In this document: positions 17,727 to 25,942 of the stretch, piece after piece
Position numbering within the stretch: position 1 is the first letter of the stretch
Layout: the number at the start of each line of letters is the position of its first letter
Source of the DNA: Paracoccaceae bacterium
Lineage (GTDB): Bacteria > Pseudomonadota > Alphaproteobacteria > Rhodobacterales > Rhodobacteraceae
Assembly: GCA_002709405.1 (NCBI GenBank)
Contig: PAQV01000095.1
Location: 1-64,000, forward strand
DNA: 64,000 nucleotides
Reading direction: 5' to 3'
The notes under the pieces: model-generated
What the model was told of the DNA's origin: nothing
Database searches by the model: none
Seen by the model: the letters and a program-made list of their open reading frames with translations, nothing else
Program-made: the position numbers and the translations under genes

Positions 17727-18657
17727 GCTGGTCGTCTCCCATCGGGCGCAGGGCCGGGTCTTCGGTCCGGCAGATGTCGGTTGCCCGCGGACACCGCCCG
17801 GCAAAGGCACAGCCCGGAGGCGGGTTCAGCGGGTCGGGCAATTCGGTGCCCTTCTGTTCCGGGGCCGTCAGAGGCCGCCCGACGACAGGCGCACTGTCGG
17901 CGAGCAACTTGGTATAGGGGTGTTTGGGCGCGTTGAAAATCGTCTCTGCCCGGCCGATTTCCACGACGGCGCCAAAGTACAACACCACCACCCGGTCGCT
18001 GACCGCCTCGACCACGGCCAGGTCGTGGCTGATGAACAGGTAGGTCAGCCCGAATGTGCGACGCAGGTCGGCCAGCAGGTTCAGCACCTGGGCCTGCACC
18101 GACACGTCCAGGGCCGACACCGGTTCGTCCAGCACGATGATCTCGGGGCTTGCGGCCAGGGCCCGGGCGATGCCGATACGTTGGGCCTGGCCGCCCGAGA
18201 ATTCATGCGGATAGCGGTCCAGGAATTCCTCGCGCAGGTTCACGCTGGCAAAGATCTCGGCCACCCGCTTGTCGCGTTCGGCCCGGTCCATGCCATACAG
18301 CTGTTTCAGCGGCGCATCCATGATCTGGCGGATGGTCTTGCGCGGGTTCAGCGAGGAAATCGGGTCCTGGAAGACATACTGGATCAGCTTGCAGAAGGCC
18401 GCGGGATCACCGGGGCTGGGCGCGGCCTCGCCGAACTCGATCGTGCCGGTCGTGGGCGCCAGCAGGCCCACCAGCATCCGCGCCAGGGTGGACTTGCCGC
18501 AGCCGGATTCGCCCACGATGCCAAGGGTTTCGCCCTTGGGCACCTCGAAGCTCATGGTCCGCACGGCCCGCACGCCCGGCGGGGCGGGGGCAAACAGCGG
18601 CTTGGCCAGCGGAAAGGTCTTGGACAGGTCTGTCAAGCGAAGCGCAGGAGCGGTCAT
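17695..18657 (-). CDS. Oligopeptide-type ABC transporter ATP-binding protein (DppF/OppF-like)
   Basis: A 320-residue cytoplasmic ATPase that powers the importer encoded upstream. Visible motifs are Walker A GESGCGKST, Q-loop YVFQDP, signature FSGGQ, Walker B IIVLDEP and the H-loop ISHDLAVV. The C-terminal extension has the cysteine cluster C-AGRCP...C...C-H typical of DppD/OppD-type subunits. ATG 18657 overlaps the stop of the fused permease-ATPase gene (ATGA), so the two are translationally coupled. Its end overlaps the GntR gene. Confidence 0.92.
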   Translation of the reverse strand: MTAPALRLTDLSKTFPLAKPLFAPAPPGVRAVRTMSFEVPKGETLGIVGESGCGKSTLARMLVGLLAPTTGTIEFGEAAPSPGDPAAFCKLIQYVFQDPISSLNPRKTIRQIMDAPLKQLYGMDRAERDKRVAEIFASVNLREEFLDRYPHEFSGGQAQRIGIARALAASPEIIVLDEPVSALDVSVQAQVLNLLADLRRTFGLTYLFISHDLAVVEAVSDRVVVLYFGAVVEIGRAETIFNAPKHPYTKLLADSAPVVGRPLTAPEQKGTELPDPLNPPPGCAFAGRCPRATDICRTEDPALRPMGDDQLAACHHPIED

Positions 18658-20525
18658 GCCAGGGCCTCCTCGGGGTGGATGCAACGGACGGCCCGGCTGC
18701 CCTGGCGGTCCAGCCCGATCTCGCCGCGCTGACAGTCGGCGGCGGCCTTGGTGCAGCGCGGGGCAAAGGCGCAGCCCGCGGGCAGCTTGTCGACGACGGG
18801 GGGCAGGCCGGGAATGGCCTCCAGCCGCCGCCGGCCGCCGCCCAGTTCCGGCACGCAGGCGATCAGGCGCTTGGTATAGGGATGGGCGGGCGCGTCCAGC
18901 ACCGCCTGGGTCGGGCCTTCCTCTACGATGCGGCCGGCGTACATCACGGCCACCCGGTCGCACAACTGAGCCACCACGCCGAAGTCATGGGTGATGAAGA
19001 TGATGGCCAGCCCGCGCTCGCGCCGCAGGTCATCAAGCAGGGCCAGGATCTGCGCCTGCACGGTCACGTCAAGCGCGGTGGTCGGTTCGTCGGCGATGAT
19101 GACCTCGGGGTCGTTGACCATGGCCATGGCAATGCCCACCCGCTGGCGCATCCCGCCCGACATCTCGTGCGGGTAATTGTCCAACCGGCTTTCGGCATTG
19201 GGGATGCGCACGGCGTTGAACAGGTCCAAAGCACGGGCCCGGGCCTGCGACCTGGGCACCTTGTGGTGCACCTGGATCGCCTCGATCATCTGGTCGCCCA
19301 CCTTGTAAAGCGGGTGCAGCGTGGCCAACGGGTCCTGGAAGATATAGGCCACCTTGTCGCCGCGCTTGCGGCGCAGGGCCTCGTAGCGGGCGGACAGCAG
19401 GTCCTCGCCCTCGAACTTGACGGCCCCGGCCGTGATCACACCGGGCGGAGAGGCCACGAGCCCCATGACCGACAGTGCCGTGACCGATTTGCCGGACCCG
19501 CTTTCACCAATGATCCCAAGGCATTCGCCCGGAGCCACGTTGATCGACACGCCGCCGACCGCCCGGTAGACCCGCGCGCCGACATGGAACTGGGTTTCCA
19601 GGTCCTGCAGGTCCAGGGCGCCTTGCTGGGGCCGGGTGGGGGCCGGGTCCTTGCGGTCGACCCGCGTGGTCGCCCGGGGCCGGCTGAGAGCCCCGGATTT
19701 CAGGCGCGGATCCAGCGCGTCGCGGACCCCGTCGCCCAGCAGGTTCACGCTCATGACGATGAAGAAGATCATGATGCCGGGCACGACAGAGGTATGCGGG
19801 GCGGTGATCAGGGCCGCCCGGGCCTCGCCCAGCATGGACCCCAAGTCGGCCTGCGGCGGCTGCGAGCCGAGCCCGAGGAAGGACAGGCCGGCGGTTTCCA
19901 GGATCATCCAGCCGACGGTGGTCGACATGGCGATGATGATGACGGGCAGCACGTTGGGCAGGAGTTCGGTCAGGATGATGCGCACGTGGCCCTTGCCGGC
20001 CAGGCGGGCGGCGTCGATGAACTCGCGTCCCGCCAGGGACACGGTGATGCCGCGGATGTTGCGGGCGAAGAAGGGGATGTTGACGGCGGCCACAGCGACC
20101 AGGGCGTTCATCAGCCCGGGGCCCAGGGCGGCGACGATGGCCAGGGCCAGCAGGATGTAGGGAAAGGCCATCAGCATGTCGACGCCGCGCATGATCAGGT
20201 TGTCGGTGCGCCCGCCGAAATAGCCGGCGATGATGCCGATGGCCGAGCCGATGGTGGCGGCGATGACGGCCGCGGCAATGCCCACGGCGAGCGACAGCCG
20301 GGTGCCATACAGCAGGCGCGACAGCAGGTCCCGGCCCAGGTGATCGGTGCCCAGCAGGTGGCCTTGGGTGAAGGGCCGGGCAAAGCGGTCCCCGGTCGAG
20401 GTGACGTTGGGATCGGCCAGGGGCAGCAGCGGGGTGATGATCACGAGGACCAGGATCAGGCCCAGCACAACGGCGCCCAGGGCGGCCAGGCGGTTGCGGA
20501 ACAGCAGCTTGAGAAAGGCGGTCAT
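18654..20525 (-). CDS. Fused DppC-type permease and DppD-type ATPase
   Basis: A 623-residue fusion. Residues about 1-280 are a DppC-like inner-membrane permease with an N-terminal segment, the [13 protein letters not shown] motif and an EAA-type loop ([12 protein letters not shown]). After a Pro/Arg-rich linker near 285-305, residues about 310-620 form a complete ATPase with [25 protein letters not shown] and THDFG, plus a C-terminal Cys cluster. In most operons these are two genes. The frame is continuous with no internal stop. ATG 20525 overlaps the upstream permease stop (ATGA). The fusion fixes a 1:1 ratio between this permease half and its ATPase. Confidence 0.9.
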   Translation of the reverse strand: MTAFLKLLFRNRLAALGAVVLGLILVLVIITPLLPLADPNVTSTGDRFARPFTQGHLLGTDHLGRDLLSRLLYGTRLSLAVGIAAAVIAATIGSAIGIIAGYFGGRTDNLIMRGVDMLMAFPYILLALAIVAALGPGLMNALVAVAAVNIPFFARNIRGITVSLAGREFIDAARLAGKGHVRIILTELLPNVLPVIIIAMSTTVGWMILETAGLSFLGLGSQPPQADLGSMLGEARAALITAPHTSVVPGIMIFFIVMSVNLLGDGVRDALDPRLKSGALSRPRATTRVDRKDPAPTRPQQGALDLQDLETQFHVGARVYRAVGGVSINVAPGECLGIIGESGSGKSVTALSVMGLVASPPGVITAGAVKFEGEDLLSARYEALRRKRGDKVAYIFQDPLATLHPLYKVGDQMIEAIQVHHKVPRSQARARALDLFNAVRIPNAESRLDNYPHEMSGGMRQRVGIAMAMVNDPEVIIADEPTTALDVTVQAQILALLDDLRRERGLAIIFITHDFGVVAQLCDRVAVMYAGRIVEEGPTQAVLDAPAHPYTKRLIACVPELGGGRRRLEAIPGLPPVVDKLPAGCAFAPRCTKAAADCQRGEIGLDRQGSRAVRCIHPEEALA

Positions 20526-21469
20526 GTCTTGATCCTCGGGTCGAGCACGCTTTGCGCGACGTCCACGGCGATGTTGAACATCACATAGGCCGCCGCGACG
20601 AAAACCACGCCGCCCTGCACCAGCAGGATGTCGCGCTTGAGGATGGCGTCGACCAGCATCCGGCCAATGCCGGGCCATTGAAAGACCATCTCGATATAGA
20701 CGGCGCCCGACAGGACAAAGCCGGCCTGGATGCCGAGGACGGGGATGATCGAGACCATCGCCGCGCGCAGGGCATGGCCATAGATCACCCGGCGTTCCGG
20801 CACGCCCTTGGCACGGGCGGTGCGGATGAAATCCTGGCGCAGGACCTCCAGCATGGCCGAGCGCGACAGCCGGGCAATGACCCCGGTGGCTACGGCAGCC
20901 AGGGCCAGTGCGGGCATGATCAGGTGGTTGATGAGATCGGGCAGGTCTCCGCCCCCGTAAATCGCGTACATGCCGGACACGGGCAGCCAGCGCAGGTTCA
21001 CGGCGAACAGCAGGATCATCATCATGCCCAGGAAGAAGCTGGGGATGGAAATGCCGATCAGGACGGTGAAGGTGATGGCCTTGTCGGCGAACCCGTACTG
21101 GCGGGCCGCAGAGACGACCCCGGCGAGGATGCCCAGGATCGAACAGAGCACGAAGGACACGCCGGCCAGGATCAGCGTGGCCTGGAACCGGTCGAGGATC
21201 TCGTCAAGGACGGGACGGTTGAGGCTGAAGGACCGCCCGAAATCCCCGGTCAGCATGTTGCCCAGCCAGATGAAATACCGCTGTACCAAGGGCTTATCGA
21301 GACCGAGGTCGCGGTTCAGCTTTTCGACGTTGTCCGGTGTGGCGTAGGAGCCAAGAATCGCCGTCGCCGGATCTCCGGGGATCATTGCCATGATCAGGAA
21401 GACGATGACCGTGATGCCCAGAAGCACCGGTATCGCCGAGATCAGCCGTTTCAGGATATATGCGCCCAT
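20522..21469 (-). CDS. Oligopeptide-type ABC transporter permease (DppB-like)
   Basis: A 315-residue inner-membrane permease. Residues 1-30 form the typical first segment (ILKRLISAIPVLLGITVIVFL), followed by the family's periplasmic region with GDPA. Five further segments and the cytoplasmic EAA loop near FIRTARAKGVPERRVIYGHALR complete the layout. It pairs with the DppC part of the downstream fusion gene, whose start it overlaps. It is separated from the binding-protein gene by a double hairpin (21510-21553) that could lower transcription of membrane components relative to the binding protein. Confidence 0.92.
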   Translation of the reverse strand: MGAYILKRLISAIPVLLGITVIVFLIMAMIPGDPATAILGSYATPDNVEKLNRDLGLDKPLVQRYFIWLGNMLTGDFGRSFSLNRPVLDEILDRFQATLILAGVSFVLCSILGILAGVVSAARQYGFADKAITFTVLIGISIPSFFLGMMMILLFAVNLRWLPVSGMYAIYGGGDLPDLINHLIMPALALAAVATGVIARLSRSAMLEVLRQDFIRTARAKGVPERRVIYGHALRAAMVSIIPVLGIQAGFVLSGAVYIEMVFQWPGIGRMLVDAILKRDILLVQGGVVFVAAAYVMFNIAVDVAQSVLDPRIKT

Positions 21470-21509
21470 GATGCTGCCTTTTGAGAGGTTGCCTGACGGT
21501 TCGGGCAGG

Positions 21510-21553
21510 CCGTTTTCTTCAAAGAAAACGGATCGGAATTTTTGAAAATTCCG
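21510..21553. terminator. Double hairpin inside the ABC operon (dispersed palindrome B, copy 2)
   Basis: CCGTTTTCTT pairs with AAGAAAACGG (21510-21531), then CGGAATTTT pairs with AAAATTCCG (21534-21553). It lies between the binding-protein gene and the permease genes, where a partial terminator would make the periplasmic binding protein more abundant than the membrane complex. Confidence 0.75.
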
Positions 21554-21590
21554 GGCGCGGGGCCAAACCGTGGTTCGGCCCCGCCTTGGT

Positions 21591-23168
21591 TCAGTTCTTC
21601 ACCACGGACGACAGTTGCAACAGGAACGACGGTTCAAGCTCGAAGTTCTCGACCCGGTCGCTGGTCACGGCGTTCTGCTTCCAGTTGGCAACGAAAACCC
21701 AGGGCGCATCCTCCTGCACGATCTCCTGCATCTTCTGGTACAGTTCCGCGCGCTTGGTCTGATCGGTTGCGGTGCGGGCTTCTTCCAGAAGGGCGTCCAC
21801 TTCGGGGTTGGAATAATACCCCGAGTTGAACCCGCCCTTGTCGGGCCAGGCGTCGGTGCGCAGGGCAAGATAGGGCAAGGTGTCGGGGTCATTGGTCATC
21901 CAGGCCATCTCGGCCATGTCCGCCTTGCCCTCGAGCCCCGGGTTCACCTCACCCAGGAAGGTGTTCCACTCGTAGGTTTCGATCTTCACATCCAGGCCAA
22001 CGGCGGCCAGGTCGGCCTGAATGGCCGTGCCCATGGAAATGGGATCAAGCATCCCCGACCCACCTTCGGTCACGAAAAAGGTCAGATCGGCGCCCTCGGC
22101 CCCGGCCTCGGCCAGCAGGGCCTTGGCCTTCTCCGGGTCGTAGGGATACGGATCAAGCGCTTCGTTGTAAGCCCAGGCGAAGGCCGGCGGCGTGGGACCT
22201 GCGGCCACATCGGCGGTGCCTTCCAGCACGTCGTTCACGATCGCTTCCTTGTTGATCGCGTAATTGGCCGCCTGGCGCACCTTCTTGTCGGCAAACGGGC
22301 CTTCCTTGGCGTTCAGGATCAGGAACCAGACGTGCGGCCCGGCCTGTTCGACGACCGTGAAGTCATCCCCCTGGAACTGCGAGAGGGCGGTGGGAGGCAC
22401 TTCGACCATCATGTCGATTCCCCCGGCCAGCATCTCGGCCACGCGGGTGTTCGCATCGGTGATGGGCCGGAAGACCACAGCATCGGTGCCGGCCGGATCG
22501 CCCCAGTAATCGGCGTTCTTCTCGATCACGACAGCCTCGTTCGACCGCCATTCCGCGAACTTGAACGGGCCGGTGCCCACGGGGCTGCGGCCGAAATCGG
22601 CGCCATTGGCCTCGACCGCAGCGGGCGAGACCAGCAGGCCGGTCGGGTAGGCCAGGTTCGACAGGAATGGCGCATAGGGCGCGTTCAGGGTGAACTTCAC
22701 CGTCAGGTCGTCGACGACTTCGGTGCTCTCGACCGAGGAAAAGAAGAAGGCAAGGGGGAAGGGGCCGGTGTCGTGGAAGGGATGGGATTCATCCAGCATC
22801 CGGTCAAAGTTGAACTTGACGGCCGCAGCATCGAACGGCGTGCCGTCATGGAAGGTCACGCCCTCGCGCAGGGTGAACGTGTACTCGGTCCCATCCTCCG
22901 AGATCTCCCAGGAGGTCGCCAGCTGTGGTTCGACCTCAAGCGTGCCCGGCTTGTAGCGCACCAATCCTTCGTAAAGGTTCACCAGGATCCGGAAGTCGTT
23001 CACCGCGGTCACGGCGGCAGGGTCCAGGGCCTTGGGCTCGGCGATCTGACCAACGATCAGCACACCCGGAGGCGTTTGCGCCAGCAGCGGAGCGGAAACC
23101 GCACCCAAGGCCAGCATCGAGGTTGCGGCGGCCATCAGGGTCCGGCGCGTGAGGGTAAAAAGGCTCAA
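21591..23168 (-). CDS. Periplasmic binding protein, solute-binding family 5 (peptide type)
   Basis: A 525-residue exported protein. The signal peptide covers about residues 1-30 (RRTLMAAATSMLALGAVSAPLLA), with cleavage likely after LLA and no lipobox. The mature protein follows the family-5 pattern: EPKALDPA, ATSWEISEDGTEYTFTLREGVTFHDGTPFDA, then GTGPFKFAEW. Family-5 proteins bind di/oligopeptides, nickel, glutathione or opines, so the ligand is not fixed. It is the first gene of the operon running 23168 to 16962. Its promoter region contains two copies of an AAATTATCATGATAATTT-like palindrome, the probable GntR operator. Confidence 0.92.
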   Translation of the reverse strand: MSLFTLTRRTLMAAATSMLALGAVSAPLLAQTPPGVLIVGQIAEPKALDPAAVTAVNDFRILVNLYEGLVRYKPGTLEVEPQLATSWEISEDGTEYTFTLREGVTFHDGTPFDAAAVKFNFDRMLDESHPFHDTGPFPLAFFFSSVESTEVVDDLTVKFTLNAPYAPFLSNLAYPTGLLVSPAAVEANGADFGRSPVGTGPFKFAEWRSNEAVVIEKNADYWGDPAGTDAVVFRPITDANTRVAEMLAGGIDMMVEVPPTALSQFQGDDFTVVEQAGPHVWFLILNAKEGPFADKKVRQAANYAINKEAIVNDVLEGTADVAAGPTPPAFAWAYNEALDPYPYDPEKAKALLAEAGAEGADLTFFVTEGGSGMLDPISMGTAIQADLAAVGLDVKIETYEWNTFLGEVNPGLEGKADMAEMAWMTNDPDTLPYLALRTDAWPDKGGFNSGYYSNPEVDALLEEARTATDQTKRAELYQKMQEIVQEDAPWVFVANWKQNAVTSDRVENFELEPSFLLQLSSVVKN

Positions 23169-23203
23169 AATCTTCGCTCCCGATTGGACTTTTGGTTAAC
23201 GGA

Positions 23204-23248
23204 AAATTATCATGATAATTTAGCAGGGTCAATTTTTCATGATAATTT
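23204..23248. promoter_or_regulatory. Pair of palindromic operators, likely for the GntR regulator
   Basis: A perfect 18-base palindrome with arms AAATTATCA and TGATAATTT lies at 23204-23221. A near copy (right arm identical, two mismatches on the left) lies at 23231-23248, 27 bases later. The pair sits between the divergent binding-protein and DUF1028 genes and can control both. A self-encoded FadR-type GntR protein closes the operon, so it is the obvious binder, but this is inference. Confidence 0.72.
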
Positions 23249-23273
23249 GACCGACCAATGAACGGGATGACCG

Positions 23274-23939
23274 ATGACTTTCTCTCTACTTGCCAAAGAT
23301 TCAGACACCGGCGCGATCGGAGGCGCCGCCGCGACAGGGTCGCTCTGCGTCGGCGGCTGGGTCCTGCGTGGCCGCCTGGGCGCGGGGATGTCGGCCAGCC
23401 AGGGGGCGGCCCCGTCGACATTCTGGGGCGAAGATGTGCTGGATGCCATGGGCGAAGGCATCGACGCAGGCACGGCGGTCACACGGGTCACCGGACCTGA
23501 CAAGGGTCGCGATTGGCGCCAGTTGTCCGCGCTTGACATGGCCGGCCGGGCCGCTGCCTTTACGGGCATCCGTAACACTCCGGAAATGCACAGCCGGATC
23601 TTCGACGGAGGTGTGGCCGCGGGCAACATGCTGGCATCGAAAGAGGTGGTCGAGGTCCTCGCCGATGCGTTCCAGGGTGCCGCAGGGTCCTTTGACAAAC
23701 GCCTGCTTTCAGCCCTGCGCGCCGCAGAGCGGGCCGGCAGCGATATGCGCGGTCTGTATTCGGCGGCGCTGCTGGTCCTGCGACCGGATCACGCGCCATT
23801 GACCCTTAGGATTGACCTGCATGACAGCGACCCGATCGGCGCGCTCGAAATCCTTCATGGCCGTGCAACGGTCGGGGACTATGCTGAGTGGGCACGCCAG
23901 GTGCCGTGCCCGAAAGATCCAACGCGCGTGTTAAGCTGA
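23274..23939 (+). CDS. DUF1028 family protein (predicted Ntn-hydrolase fold)
   Basis: A 221-residue cytosolic protein of the DUF1028 family, recognised from the start FSLLAKDSDTGAIGGAA, the following G-rich strand region (RLGAGMSASQGAA), and the C-terminal LRIDLHDSDPIGAL-L pattern. The family is predicted to adopt the Ntn-hydrolase fold and to act on amide bonds, but I know of no firmly established reaction. It is transcribed divergently from the peptide-type ABC operon and shares its operator region, so a role in processing the imported compound is a reasonable inference. It is followed by palindrome A copy 2. Confidence 0.8.
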   Translation: MTFSLLAKDSDTGAIGGAAATGSLCVGGWVLRGRLGAGMSASQGAAPSTFWGEDVLDAMGEGIDAGTAVTRVTGPDKGRDWRQLSALDMAGRAAAFTGIRNTPEMHSRIFDGGVAAGNMLASKEVVEVLADAFQGAAGSFDKRLLSALRAAERAGSDMRGLYSAALLVLRPDHAPLTLRIDLHDSDPIGALEILHGRATVGDYAEWARQVPCPKDPTRVLS

Positions 23940-23978
23940 CCGCAGCTTCTCTGTCGATGCGCCGGTGACGCGGGATTG

Positions 23979-24081
23979 CCGGGGTATTTTTGAAGAGAAA
24001 GAAGCAGCAGGTTCGTCTTGCCCCCTTGGGGGACGCTCTTCCGGCACTCTTCTTGCTTCTTTCTCTTTATAAATACCCCGG
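23979..24081. repeat. Dispersed palindrome A, copy 2
   Basis: The left arm reads CCGGGGTATTT then GAAGAGAAAGAAGCAG; the right arm reads GCTTCTTTCTCTTT to AAATACCCCGG. The loop is longer than in the other copies and holds a second small hairpin (CCCCC/GGGGG). It lies between the convergent DUF1028 and SulP genes. Confidence 0.85.
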
Positions 24082-24133
24082 GGGAGGCCTCCGAAGGAGG
24101 GCGGGGGCAGAGCCCCCAAGGTGGACTCCGCCT

Positions 24134-25873
24134 TTATTCCGCGGCTCGTGCCCTGGTCGCATCGCCCGACAACGCGGCCCAAGCGTCATACTGGGACAGG
24201 AAGACACGGCCGTTCAGCTGGTCCAGGAAATGAGACTTGCGCAGCCGGTCGGTCACGGGTCCCTTGACCTCTGACAGGTGCAGCCCGATCCCCAGTTCGG
24301 TCAGTCTTTCGTTGAGGGCCTCCAGGCTTTCCAGTGCCGAGAAATCCACGGCGTTCACGGCCGAGCACATCAGCACGACATTCCGGATCTCGGGGCAATT
24401 GGCAATCCGTTCCAGCACCAGGTCTTCCAGGAAGCGGGCGTTCACGAAGTACAGGCTCTCATCTACGCGCAGCGTGACCAGCGTCGGGTCCGTCATGACG
24501 ATGTGGCGGCTGATGTTGCGGAAATGCTGGGTTCCGGGCACCAGGCCGACTTCGGCCACATGCGGTTGCGCGGTCTTGTGCAGGTGCAGCAGGATCGAGA
24601 TGATCACCCCGGCCGACACCCCGGCTTCGACCCCGAAGCCCAGGGTCAGCAGGATCGTGGCGGCCACGGCGACGAAATCCCCCTTGGAATAGCCCCATGT
24701 CTTCCGAAGAATCCCGAAATCGACCAGGCTGAGGACGGCGACGATGATGGTTGCGGCCAGGGTGGCCTTGGGCAGGAAGTAGATCAGCGGGGTCAGGGCG
24801 ACCGCGGCGATGGCCAGGCCCACGGCCGTAAAGGCCCCGGCGGCCGGCGTTTCGGCGCCCGCGTCGTAGTTCACAACCGATCGGGAAAAGCCCCCCGTGA
24901 CCGGGTAGCCTCCGGTAAAGGCCGCGCCCAGGTTCGCGGCGCCCAGGCCGATCAGTTCCTGGTCCGGGTCGATCTTCTGCCGCTTCTTGGCGGCAAGCGT
25001 CTGGGCCACCGAAATCGATTCGACGAAACCGATGACCGAAATCAGGATGGCCGGCACGATCAGCACGCCCACCAGGTCGGGGGACAGGGACGGCAGGGTC
25101 AGGGGGGGCAGGGCCTGCGGGACCTCTCCGACGATGGACACGCCGACCTTGTCCAGGCCAAACACCCAGACCGCCAGCGTTGTCACCACGACGGCAGCCA
25201 CAGGGCCCGCCTTCTGGGCGATCTCGGCCCCCTTCTTCGACAGGCCGAAACCGATGAGCAGCGGTTTCAGCCCCTTGCGCACCCAGAACAGGAAGGCCGT
25301 GGCCGAGGCTCCGATGAGCAGGGTGACCAGGTTGGTGTCCGGCAGGTGCACCAGCAGCGAATGCACCAGTTCCACCAGGGTATGCCCGCCGGCCTGGATG
25401 CCCAGGATATGTTTCAACTGGCTGGCCGCGATCAGGATGCCCGACGCGGTGATGAACCCTGCAATCACCGGGTGGCTGAGGAAATTGGCCAGGAACCCCA
25501 GCCGGAAGATCCCCAGCAGCAGCAGGAACGCCCCGGACAGGAAGGCCAGCGTCAGGGCGGCGGTGACATAGCCCATGGTGCCCTGGTCGGCGATCTCTCC
25601 GATCGCGGCGGCCGTCAGCAACGACACCACGGCCACCGGGCCCACCGCCAGCGCGCGCGAGGTACCGAACACCGCGTAAAGGATGATCGGCGCGATCGAG
25701 GCATAGATCCCCGCCTCGGGCGGCAGGCCGGCCAGCAGCGCATAGGCCAGCGATTGCGGGATCAGCATGATCGTCACGATCACCGCGGCGATCATGTCGT
25801 TGGAAAAGGCGGTGCGGTCGTAGCTGCGGCCCCAATCGAGGATGGGCAGGTAGCGGCGCAGAAGTCGGGTCAT
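24134..25873 (-). CDS. SulP family anion permease with STAS domain
   Basis: A 579-residue inner-membrane transporter. The N-terminal part carries the SulP signature region (AAVIVTIMLIPQSLAYALLAGLPPEAGIYAS, here only described) and about a dozen hydrophobic segments to about residue 430. The C-terminal part (about 450-560) is a STAS domain (VDESLYFVNARFLED...VVLMCSAVNAVDFSALESLEALNE). SulP proteins move sulfate, bicarbonate or other anions. It is the last gene after the persulfide-oxidation genes, 69 bases downstream of the fusion oxidoreductase, so export or uptake of sulfate/sulfite is the best guess. Confidence 0.9.
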   Translation of the reverse strand: MTRLLRRYLPILDWGRSYDRTAFSNDMIAAVIVTIMLIPQSLAYALLAGLPPEAGIYASIAPIILYAVFGTSRALAVGPVAVVSLLTAAAIGEIADQGTMGYVTAALTLAFLSGAFLLLLGIFRLGFLANFLSHPVIAGFITASGILIAASQLKHILGIQAGGHTLVELVHSLLVHLPDTNLVTLLIGASATAFLFWVRKGLKPLLIGFGLSKKGAEIAQKAGPVAAVVVTTLAVWVFGLDKVGVSIVGEVPQALPPLTLPSLSPDLVGVLIVPAILISVIGFVESISVAQTLAAKKRQKIDPDQELIGLGAANLGAAFTGGYPVTGGFSRSVVNYDAGAETPAAGAFTAVGLAIAAVALTPLIYFLPKATLAATIIVAVLSLVDFGILRKTWGYSKGDFVAVAATILLTLGFGVEAGVSAGVIISILLHLHKTAQPHVAEVGLVPGTQHFRNISRHIVMTDPTLVTLRVDESLYFVNARFLEDLVLERIANCPEIRNVVLMCSAVNAVDFSALESLEALNERLTELGIGLHLSEVKGPVTDRLRKSHFLDQLNGRVFLSQYDAWAALSGDATRARAAE

Positions 25874-25942
25874 GGGGCACCTTTGCGGAACGGGTGAACG
25901 GGGCCTGCAGGGGCCCCGCCAGGTATTGCGATTGCGCCGAGT

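Noticed and set aside
18675-20588. Long plus-strand frame opposite the fused permease-ATPase
   Set aside because: Antisense shadow, with repetitive G/Q/H/D composition and no domain.
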